This document shows positions 36,901 to 43,304 of a stretch of 49,524 nucleotides of DNA, one piece after another (position 1 is the first letter of the stretch; each line of letters begins with the position of its first letter). The translations under genes and the position numbers were made by a program. This stretch comes from Stygiobacter electus (lineage in GTDB: Bacteria; Bacteroidota; Ignavibacteria; Ignavibacteriales; Melioribacteraceae): positions 1 through 49,524 of the forward strand of contig JARGDL010000020.1 of the NCBI GenBank assembly GCA_029210465.1, in the 5' to 3' direction. The notes beneath the pieces were generated by a model that ran no database searches, was not told the DNA's origin, and worked only from the letters and a program-made list of their open reading frames with translations.

Positions 36901-37240
36901 GAGGATTCTAAGATCAAAACAGATGAAAAATTATCAGGGATTTACTGAAGATGATGACCAGTACATTAAGAAAGTAATAAATCTTCTTGAAGATGGTGCT
37001 TTGCCAAAACAAACAACTAAGACTGTGGCACAAGCAATCTCCATTCTTCTTGATAAGGAGAATGGAGGGGATGAGGTTAACCCAATAAAAATTTTAGCTA
37101 AAATTAAAACAAATATTCCTGAAGAATTTTTCACATCGCACCTTGCCTACCGGCAGGCAGGTATAAGTCATTCTTCAGCGGATGTTTTTGGTCCAAGAGA
37201 AGTAATTTTATCTGAGTATTTAATTTGGGATGGAAAATAG
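33932..37240 (+). CDS. PLD-nuclease/SNF2-type helicase fusion (Hma/DISARM-like defence helicase)
   Basis: A 1102-residue defence protein. The N-terminal PLD-like nuclease domain (about 1-200) shows H135-A-K137 in DIHAKVYIL and GSSNFSESGL (156-165) with a following NREFNVEL. The superfamily-2 helicase part has Walker A DVVGLGKT (277-284), DEAH box IDEAHRF (351-354 DEAH), SATPLNNTPSD, and a C-terminal RecA domain with STEVLSEGVNLHQSNIVINYDIPWNP and QRVGRVNRID near 763. Together with the downstream methyltransferase and ATPase remnant, it fits a restriction-like system of helicase, methylase and ATPase. Four short palindromic elements are embedded in frame (separate entries). The start has only a weak ribosome site, so it may lie elsewhere by a few codons. 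Confidence 0.85.
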   Translation: MDTDLTFFTNESGSTLLDRFTKTLKDGKYFDILVGYFRTSGFFRLYQSFESIDKIRILVGLNIDKNTYDIIEETKQTTIDFETNQNTRTIFSSGVVSELENSEDSFDVELGVKKFIEFLQSGKLEIRAYPSKDIHAKVYILRFNEIDRDFGRVITGSSNFSESGLIANREFNVELKNSADVKFALEKFEDLWKDAVDISKDYIETVQTKTWLNDIITPYELYLKFLYEYFKEKISVDKEKLSKRYTPINFRELEYQTEAVKDAKAKLESYGGVFISDVVGLGKTFISALLANELDGYNLVIAPPVLLDEENPGSWKNVFSDFKIAADFESIGKLDKIIKRGTEKYKNVFIDEAHRFRSESNITYELLAQICRGKRVILVSATPLNNTPSDILSQIKLFQSGRNSTIPNVKNLDAFFRQLEKKLKDLDRQTDRDEYLAIVRDNAKQIRDKVLKYLMVRRTRFEVNRYFSEDLKRQNLKFPEVEDPKPVFYQFDEKINYAFDHTIRALTNPAFTYARYSPLLYYCGKEKLTQIQRLSQENLRSLMKILLIKRLESSFFAFKNSLNKFIESYKAFIRAYDNGNGSVFISKKYIGKIFELLAVEDFDKIAKLIEEDKAEEYKASDFAPNLITHLVSDLSTLEEIQSLWNEINTDPKLDELIHLIESNSILKNSKLIIFTESKDTAEYLERELQSRLGRDGKKVLAFTGQSTANVKEKIIDNFDAKVRRPKNDIKILVSTEVLSEGVNLHQSNIVINYDIPWNPTRLIQRVGRVNRIDTKFDRIYTYNFFPTIKSNDLIKLKEAAEAKIHAFIEMLGNDARLLTEGEEIKSHDLFQRLTSKKTITGEDEEVESELKYLEIIRDIRDNNVELFSKIKHLPKKARSAKKSNLPLPLGDDLGEGNSLITYFRKGKLHKFFISSLSLPRRGTEGEVVTKELDFLQSAKILESESDTKREKIDRKFYTFLEKNKEAFKETTQENETETTRGGRDNATKILRILRSKQMKNYQGFTEDDDQYIKKVINLLEDGALPKQTTKTVAQAISILLDKENGGDEVNPIKILAKIKTNIPEEFFTSHLAYRQAGISHSSADVFGPREVILSEYLIWDGK
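35998..36016 (+). repeat. Intragenic palindrome ATCCCGAC...GTCGGGAT
   Basis: A perfect eight-pair inverted repeat with a three-base loop lies inside the helicase frame and encodes SRLGRDG (about residues 689-695) between two strands of the second RecA domain. GC-rich palindromes of this kind stand out from the AT-rich coding sequence and look inserted. The frame is kept. Confidence 0.6.
36583..36620 (+). repeat. Intragenic hairpin element related to the downstream repeat array
   Basis: TCTCCC and GGGAGA form a stem, followed by TGATTTAGGTGAGGG. The same plan (CTCTCCC-loop-GGGAGAG, then ATTTAGAGAGAG) ends every unit of the array at 37241-38586. Here it lies in frame in the helicase gene and encodes LPLPLGDDLGEG near residues 885-896, a proline/glycine-rich insert. 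Confidence 0.6.
36675..36710 (+). repeat. Second intragenic hairpin element
   Basis: CCCTCTCCTT and AAGGCGAGGG pair with one wobble around a three-base loop, followed by ACTGAGGGTGAGG. It is 55 bases after the previous element's end and also keeps the helicase frame, encoding LSLPRRGTEGEV near residues 914-926. Hairpin plus GAGGGTGAGG tail places it in the same broad family as the element at 36583. Confidence 0.6.
37140..37161 (+). repeat. Intragenic CCTACCGGCAGG palindrome
   Basis: CTTGCCTACCGGCAGGCAG near the end of the helicase gene encodes LAYRQAG (about residues 1070-1076). It differs at only a few positions from the palindrome CCTGTCTACCGACAGGTAG in the batC-batD gap at 25008, so the same short element family sits both in a spacer and in a coding frame. 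Confidence 0.65.
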
Positions 37241-37620
37241 AACTCATCCCAACCCTTCTCTTGGGAAGAGAAGGGCTTATTGCAAGTAACAACTGATAAC
37301 AAAACGTGTTGACGCAAAAAATTATTGATAGAATGTAAAATGTTAAGTGATCACTGAAAATAAGTCTCTCCCTTTTTAAGGGAGAGATTAGAGAGGGTTC
37401 AAAAGAAGTAAAAGAAATTAGCAGAGTTACTGTTTTGTTGACTTGAACTTATCCCAACCCTTTCTTGGGAAGAGAAGGGCTTATTGGAAGTAACAACTGA
37501 TAATAGAATGTGTTGACGCAATAAATTATTTATAGAATGTAAAATGTTAAGTGATCACTGAAAACAAGTCTCTCCCTTTTTAAGGGAGAGATTAGAGAGA
37601 GTTAAAAAGCAGAAAATTTT
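37241..37620. repeat. Two units of a ~205-bp hairpin repeat, upstream of the DUF559 gene
   Basis: Unit A starts right after the helicase stop at 37241 and unit B at 37446. Each unit has a first hairpin (CCCTTCTCTT...AAGAGAAGGG, 37253-37275 in A), a variable middle part, GTGATCAC, a second hairpin (CTCTCCCTT...AAGGGAGAG, 37366-37386 in A) and a common tail. Unit B is cut short by the start of the DUF559 gene. Unit A is nearly identical to unit E at 38422. Nothing else is encoded here. Confidence 0.9.
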
Positions 37621-38004
37621 ATGAGCCTAAATTCAAAAGACAAACTTGTTGAGGTTGCTAAAGTTGTTTGCAGAGAATTAAGAAAAAATTCTACTAAAGC
37701 AGAAAGAATATTTTGGGAAGCAGTTCGTAGTAGAAAATTTTATGGGAAGAAGTTTTACAGACAATATCCAATATTTCACGATGTAACCGGTAAAGAATCA
37801 TTTTTTGTTGCTGATTTTTTTTGCTTTGAAGAAAAACTTATAGTTGAATTAGATGGGAAATACCATCAGTATAGAATAACAGAAGATAAAATTAGGACAG
37901 AGATATTGAACAGTTTAGGACTAAGGGTAGTAAGATTACGGAATGAAGAAATAATTGAAAATCTTAATGATGTTTTAGATAAGCTTAAAAAAGAAATTGA
38001 GTAA
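37621..38004 (+). CDS. DUF559 endonuclease-like protein
   Basis: A 127-residue protein of the DUF559 family, a small PD-(D/E)xK nuclease-like fold related to Vsr and MTES endonucleases. Diagnostic features are RKNSTKAERIFWEAVRSRKFYGKKFYRQYPI (in parts, about 20-50), the core FFVADFFCFEEKLIVELDGKYH (Asp followed by E-L-D-G), then LGLRVVRLRNEEIIENLNDVL. All expected acidic core positions appear present. The gene is bracketed on both sides by the ~205-bp hairpin repeats, and its start lies directly at the end of a truncated unit. No ribosome site better than a purine-rich AGCAGAAAA is seen. It may be a mobile cargo gene rather than part of the helicase-methylase system. Confidence 0.88.
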   Translation: MSLNSKDKLVEVAKVVCRELRKNSTKAERIFWEAVRSRKFYGKKFYRQYPIFHDVTGKESFFVADFFCFEEKLIVELDGKYHQYRITEDKIRTEILNSLGLRVVRLRNEEIIENLNDVLDKLKKEIE

Positions 38005-38609
38005 TTTAACTCATCCCAACCCTTCTCTTGGGAAGAGAAGGGCTTATAGAAAATGATTACTAAGAATTTTTCTTTTTGGCGTAATATATTAGTTGATAGA
38101 ATGTAAAATGTTAGGTGATCACTGAAAATAAGTCTATCCCTTTTTAAGGGAGAGATTTAGAGAGAGTTCAAAAGAAGTAAAAGAAATTAGCAGAGTTATT
38201 GTTTTGTTGACTTGAACTTATCCTAGCCCTTCTCTTAGGAAGAGAAGGGCTTATAGAAAATGATTACTAAGAATTTTTCTTTTTGGCATAATATATTATT
38301 TGGCAGAATGTAAAATATTAGGTGATCACTGAAAACAAGTCTCTCCCTTTTTAAGGGAGAGATTTAGAGAGAGTTCAAAAGACGTAAAAGAAATTAGCGG
38401 AGTTACTGTTTTGTTGACTTGAACTCATCCCAACCCTTCTCTTGGGAAGAGAAGGGCTTATTGCAAGTAACAACTGATAACAAAACGTGTTGACGCAAAA
38501 AATTATTGATAGAATGTAAAATGTTAAGTGATCACTGAAAATAAGTCTCTCCCTTTTTAAGGGAGAGATTTAGAGAGAGTTCAAAAAATACAAACAAAAA
38601 AAATATACT
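38005..38609. repeat. Three units of the ~205-bp hairpin repeat, downstream of the DUF559 gene
   Basis: Unit C starts at 38008, D at 38215 and E at 38422, each about 205-207 bases apart. E ends near 38586, just before the methyltransferase start. C and D share a different middle segment (TAGAAAATGATTACTAAG) from A, B and E (GCAAGTAACAACTGATAAC in A and E). Both hairpins and the tail are conserved in all units. This 605-base stretch contains no open frame worth calling. Confidence 0.9.
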
Positions 38610-41600
38610 ATGACTAAACCCGAAGCTAAAAATCTTGTAGCCAAAACTTTCGAAGATTCTTTCGATGAATCTCGGTTTACATACTTTGTAAAAAACCTAT
38701 TAAATAACCTCGATGAATCTAAAACCAAAACATGGACAGGAAATTATATTCCCGAAGCATTTCGTAATGCAATTAAATCCTACAAAAGAATTGGACAATA
38801 CACTGATAATGATAAGATTGTATTGGATATACTTTGCGTTAATGTTAAAAGGGATATAACTTTAGAGCGTGCAAGAACTTTGCAAAGAAATTTTATTGCA
38901 CGACACCTGAAGCAGCGGAATCACGAAGCAGCACTTGTTGCATTTTATACAGAAGGTTATGACGACTGGCGGTTCTCTCTTGTTAAGTTGGATTTCAATC
39001 TTAAAAAAACTAAAGTTGAAATAGAACTTTCTCCAGCAAAAAGATATTCTTTTCTCGTTGGTGTGAATGAAAGAAGTCACACTGCTCAAAGTCAGTTTCA
39101 AAAAATATTAACTGAGATCCCAAATCCATCTCTTAATGAACTTGAACATGCTTTTAATATTGAAACTGTTACAAAGGAATTCTTTTTTGAATACCGTAAT
39201 CTTTTTATCCGTACCAAACTTGAACTTGATAAAATCTTAAAGAATGATTCAAAACTAAAAGCAGAATTTGATTCTAAGAATGTAAACTCGGTTGATTTTT
39301 CAAAGAAATTGTTAGGTCAAATTATTTTTCTCTACTTCTTACAGAAAAAAGGTTGGTTCGGTGTTGAAAGAGATTCCGACTGGGGAACCGGTTCAAAAAA
39401 ATTTCTACGAGAGCTTTTGGACAGAAAGCACGGAGATTATAATAACTTCTTCAACGATATATTAGAACCTCTGTTTTATGAAGCATTAAGATATGACAGA
39501 CAGGATTATTACTATAGCCGTTTCAACTGCAAAATTCCTTTTCTTAATGGCGGTTTGTTCGATCCAATAAATAATTACGATTGGGTTCATACCGACATAA
39601 TTTTACCAAATGAGCTTTTCTCAAATAAAAATCGAACGCCCCAAGGTGATATTGGCGATGGAATATTTGACATCTTTGACCGCTACAATTTTACAGTAAT
39701 TGAAGATGAACCGCTTGAAAAGGAAGTCGCTATTGATCCTGAACTTCTCGGCAAAGCTTACGAAAAATTTAATGCGATTCGTCCGGATAATTTTGATGAA
39801 TACTTGAAGGCGCTGAAAAGCGAAAACAAGGGTGAAGAAAATAAGTTTAATAAACAATATGGCGTTTATTATACTCCGCGTGAAATTGTCCATTATATGT
39901 GCCGTGAAAGTTTAATCAATTATCTTGCTTCTGAATTCAATTTGGCAGATGGAATTTCAACGAATATAACCGAAAATAATTCGAAGCCTTTAATCCCGAA
40001 AGAAGATTTTGAAATACTTATAAATTATGGCGAACTTCTCGGTGAAAATGATGCGATTGTAGAATCCAGGGGAAAAGAAACAGAAACTTATTATTACAAA
40101 CTGCCCGAAAGCATCAGAAAAAATTCAAAACTGATTGATGAAAAACTTGCGGATATTTTAATCTGCGATCCTGCCGTTGGTTCCGGCGCTTTTCCCGTTG
40201 GAATGATGCACGAAATAGTTAGCACTAGAAATCTTCTATCTACTTTTATCAAAGATAAAAACAGATCCATTTATAATTTCAAACGCGAGTGCATAGAGAA
40301 ATCTCTTTATGGAGTTGATATTGATTCAGGCGCAGTTGAAATAGCCAAGCTGCGTTTGTGGCTTTCTCTCGTTGTTGATGAAGAAGATTTTAAAGAAATA
40401 AAACCTCTGCCTAATTTGGATTATAAGATTGTTTGTGGAAATTCACTCCTTGGTGTTCAAAAAGATTTACTGAATGCACATTTATTTGATGAACTGGAAA
40501 AACTTAAACCGCTTCACTTTAACGAAACCAATCCAACAAAAAAACAAGAATATAAAAACAAGATTGAAGAACTGATTCTTAAGCTCTCAAACGGTCATAA
40601 AGATTTCGATTTTGAAGTTTACTTCTCTGAAGTGTTTCATCATAAAAATGGTTTCGACATTGTCATCGGCAATCCGCCGTATGTTCAACTGCAGAAAAAT
40701 GGAGGAAGTCTGGCTAAACAATTTGAAAATCAGAACTATAATACTTTTACACGTACAGGTGATATCTATACTCTGTTTTATGAAAAAGGAATTAATATTT
40801 TAAGAAACTCCGGTCAGCTTATTTTTATTACTTCCAATAAATGGATGCGTGCAGGCTATGGCGAAAAACTTCGTGTTTTTTTTACAAAATATAATCCGGT
40901 TTTACTTATTGACTTAGGTCCTGGCATATTTGAAAATGCTACTGTTGATACAAACATTCTTTTATTGCAAAAAACCAAAAATCAGAATCAATTGAAAGCT
41001 GTAACCTTACAAAAAAATGATTCGGTTGATATTGTTCAGCAATTAAATCAAAATGGAGTTACACTTAATAAACTAAACAAAGACGCCTGGTTTATTGGCA
41101 GCAGTGCCGAACAACAACTCAAAGAAAAAATAGAACTCATAGGCAAACCATTAAAAGATTGGGATGTGAAAATTTACAGAGGAGTTTTAACCGGCTTAAA
41201 CGAAGCCTTTATCATTACCACAGAAAGTCGCAATGAAATACTGGCCAACTGCAAAGACGAAGACGAACGCCAACGCACCGAAGCCATTATCAAACCTATT
41301 TTGCGTGGAAGAGATATTAAACGCTACCACTACGAGTGGGCGGGGCTGTGGGTGATAGGAACTTTTCCTACATTAAAATTAAACATTGATGATTATTCTG
41401 CTCTAAAAAAATATTTTCTTGATAATTTTGATATAAAGCAATTAGAGCAATCGGGCAAAAAATATCCTAGTTTAGGATTTAATGCACGCAAAAAAACAGG
41501 CAACAAGTGGTTCGAAACTCAAGACCAGATTGCCTACTACCCCGAGTTTGAGAAGGAGAAAGTGGTGTGGAAACGAATTGGTTCTGTGATTCGTTTTGCT

Positions 41601-41969
41601 TTGGATGTAAATAAAACTTATCCGTTAGATAGTAATGTTGTTTTGACAGGTAAGCATGTAAAATATTTATGTGGTTTTTTGAATTCAAAACTTTCAATAA
41701 AACAACTTCTTGAAAATTCCCCAAAAACGGGAACAGGTGATGTTATAATTAGCGTACAAGCATTGGAACCTCATAAAATTCCCCCCATCACCCCGTCCAA
41801 CGAGCATATAGTAAGACAAATAGAGTCGCTGGTGGATAAGATATTAGCCGCCAAAAAGCAAAATCCCCAATCGGACACCAGCCACTTGGAGCGAGTGATA
41901 GACCAGCTGGTGTATAAGCTGTACGGGCTTACGGAGGAGGAGATTGGGATAATTGAAAATAAGAAATAA
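38610..41969 (+). CDS. Eco57I-type adenine-specific DNA methyltransferase (type IIG/Hma methylase)
   Basis: A 1119-residue protein of the Eco57I/PglX-like class. An N-terminal region of unknown fold (about 1-400) has AKRYSFLVGVNERSHTAQSQF, seen in this class of large defence methylases. KQYGVYYTPREIVHYMC introduces the N6-adenine methyltransferase domain, with SAM motif DPAVGSGAF (520-528) and catalytic NPPY (688-691). The C-terminal part is a target-recognition region ending in IDQLVYKLYGLTEEEI. It probably marks host DNA for the PLD-helicase. Bases after about 41.1 kb are richer in GC and differ in codon use from the first two thirds, suggesting exchange of the recognition domain. A ribosome site is weak. 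Confidence 0.88.
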   Translation: MTKPEAKNLVAKTFEDSFDESRFTYFVKNLLNNLDESKTKTWTGNYIPEAFRNAIKSYKRIGQYTDNDKIVLDILCVNVKRDITLERARTLQRNFIARHLKQRNHEAALVAFYTEGYDDWRFSLVKLDFNLKKTKVEIELSPAKRYSFLVGVNERSHTAQSQFQKILTEIPNPSLNELEHAFNIETVTKEFFFEYRNLFIRTKLELDKILKNDSKLKAEFDSKNVNSVDFSKKLLGQIIFLYFLQKKGWFGVERDSDWGTGSKKFLRELLDRKHGDYNNFFNDILEPLFYEALRYDRQDYYYSRFNCKIPFLNGGLFDPINNYDWVHTDIILPNELFSNKNRTPQGDIGDGIFDIFDRYNFTVIEDEPLEKEVAIDPELLGKAYEKFNAIRPDNFDEYLKALKSENKGEENKFNKQYGVYYTPREIVHYMCRESLINYLASEFNLADGISTNITENNSKPLIPKEDFEILINYGELLGENDAIVESRGKETETYYYKLPESIRKNSKLIDEKLADILICDPAVGSGAFPVGMMHEIVSTRNLLSTFIKDKNRSIYNFKRECIEKSLYGVDIDSGAVEIAKLRLWLSLVVDEEDFKEIKPLPNLDYKIVCGNSLLGVQKDLLNAHLFDELEKLKPLHFNETNPTKKQEYKNKIEELILKLSNGHKDFDFEVYFSEVFHHKNGFDIVIGNPPYVQLQKNGGSLAKQFENQNYNTFTRTGDIYTLFYEKGINILRNSGQLIFITSNKWMRAGYGEKLRVFFTKYNPVLLIDLGPGIFENATVDTNILLLQKTKNQNQLKAVTLQKNDSVDIVQQLNQNGVTLNKLNKDAWFIGSSAEQQLKEKIELIGKPLKDWDVKIYRGVLTGLNEAFIITTESRNEILANCKDEDERQRTEAIIKPILRGRDIKRYHYEWAGLWVIGTFPTLKLNIDDYSALKKYFLDNFDIKQLEQSGKKYPSLGFNARKKTGNKWFETQDQIAYYPEFEKEKVVWKRIGSVIRFALDVNKTYPLDSNVVLTGKHVKYLCGFLNSKLSIKQLLENSPKTGTGDVIISVQALEPHKIPPITPSNEHIVRQIESLVDKILAAKKQNPQSDTSHLERVIDQLVYKLYGLTEEEIGIIENKK

Positions 41970-41983
41970 AAGTAGGAAATAAT

Positions 41984-42420
41984 ATGAAAATAAGCAAAAT
42001 ATTTTTGGAAAATTTTAGAGGGTTCTACGACCTTAATACCATAGAAATCAATGATTTCGCAGTGTTATTTGGTAAAAATGATAAGGGAAAATCAACAATA
42101 CTAGAAGCAATTGATATTTTAATTAATGAAGGTAAAGGAACAGTTAAAATTGAAAAAGATGACTTAAATGTAAAAGCCAAGTCAGAAAATATAGATGAAT
42201 TTAGAATTGGTATTGAATTCGAGAATTTTCCAGAATAATTGATTATAGATGAAACAAATAAAACTAAAATCAGAGATGAATACTTATTAAACAAAGATGG
42301 GAAATTGGAAGGCACTTTAATAGATGTGAATATCTTTCAAATGATGATTTTATATTGAGCAACAAAGTGAAGAGTCAAAAGTAGAAAAATGGAGTGAAAA
42401 TGGAGCTGAGGGGTTCTAAT
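41984..42420 (+). pseudogene. Broken OLD-family/AAA ATPase (N-terminal fragment)
   Basis: A good ribosome site (GTAGGAAATAAT) precedes MKISKIFLENFRGFYDL, the usual start of OLD/RecF-like ATPases, with Walker A LFGKNDKGKSTILEAIDIL near 28-46. After 84 codons a TAA interrupts at 42236. The same frame then continues with coding-like LIIDETNKTKIRDEYLLNKDGKLEG (in two pieces), and after a shift another frame reads EYLSNDDFILSNKVKSQK to about 42385. So the gene has both a nonsense codon and a frameshift, and the rest of the ATPase is missing. It sits in the third position of a helicase-methylase-ATPase set. Confidence 0.8.
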
Positions 42421-42494
42421 TTAAAAGACTCGATAGCAATGTTTTATAATTTTTCATAATACGAAAAAAAGGAGTAATTTGCATAGGTTTTAGT

Positions 42495-43304
42495 ATGAAT
42501 AGAATTTACCAGCATATTGATTCAGCTTATCGTGGCTACGATGGGGTTTCGTTTGATGAAGCCGAAACCGGTGCTTTGCTTTCCGGCAAGGTAAAAGATG
42601 CTCTTATAGATAGGCCCCAAAGGCAGAAAATGCTCAGTATGCTGGAAACGCTTCAACAAGATACCGGTTTTCAACAATCGTCAACGCTTTTACAGGATAT
42701 TCAGGCATTACAGAACGAAGACGTGGATGTCCAAACGTTCCGGGTTGGCGAAGCTTTGGCTGAGGTGGTCATGCAGGAGCATTTCAGCTGCCGTTTTTAC
42801 TGGAACGAACTGCGGGATGCCCGTAACCCCAAAGGCAATAAAACAGGTGCTGATTTGGTCGGCTTTATCGAGATAGATAATCAGGTGTTATTTCTGTTTG
42901 GCGAGGTAAAAACTTCGTCCGAAACCAAATCACCGCCACAGGTAATGACCAATGCCGAAGGCATAGAAAATCAGCTCAGGGATTTGTATAATGACCCGCA
43001 AAAACGGCTTATACTTATCAGCTATATTCAAAGCAAATTGCAACCAGTAGGCAATGAAGATTTTAAAGAAGATTTTGAAAAGGCAATCAGAACTTATTAT
43101 CAGCAAAATGCCGGAAAATATCTTCTTTATGGCGTACTGGTGAGAGATACGGAATCAGATGAAAATGATATTAAGGCGTCATACGATAAACTAAAGCAAG
43201 ATATTTTGGATCCTATTGGATTGAAACTTTTGGCAATTTATTTACCCATAGCCAAAGAAAATTGGCTAAAAATCATTAACGGTGCAGTCAATGAAAGCAA
43301 CTGA
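42495..43304 (+). CDS. hamA: HamA-like DUF1837 nuclease of a Hachiman defence module
   Basis: A 269-residue protein matching the size and layout of Hachiman HamA. A PD-(D/E)xK-type core is visible: Glu86 in FRVGEALAEVVM, Asp120 in NKTGADLVGFIEI, and Glu137/Lys139 in FLFGEVKTSSE. It is followed at once by a HamB-like helicase gene, with a 14-base overlap. In known Hachiman systems the nuclease is held by the helicase and released on sensing damaged or phage DNA, then degrades DNA. Base composition is richer in GC than the left part (35 of 60 bases at 42721-42780). The GGAG nearest the start is 21 bases away, so initiation is uncertain. Confidence 0.8.
   Translation: MNRIYQHIDSAYRGYDGVSFDEAETGALLSGKVKDALIDRPQRQKMLSMLETLQQDTGFQQSSTLLQDIQALQNEDVDVQTFRVGEALAEVVMQEHFSCRFYWNELRDARNPKGNKTGADLVGFIEIDNQVLFLFGEVKTSSETKSPPQVMTNAEGIENQLRDLYNDPQKRLILISYIQSKLQPVGNEDFKEDFEKAIRTYYQQNAGKYLLYGVLVRDTESDENDIKASYDKLKQDILDPIGLKLLAIYLPIAKENWLKIINGAVNESN

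Noticed and set aside
37241..38609. The repeated units as a CRISPR array
   Set aside because: Units are ~205 bases long, contain long shared inner segments and hairpins, and have no short unique spacers or cas genes nearby.
42025..42315. Minus-strand frame of 96 codons opposite the ATPase fragment
   Set aside because: The plus strand shows a good ribosome site, Walker A and family start; the opposite frame has none of these.
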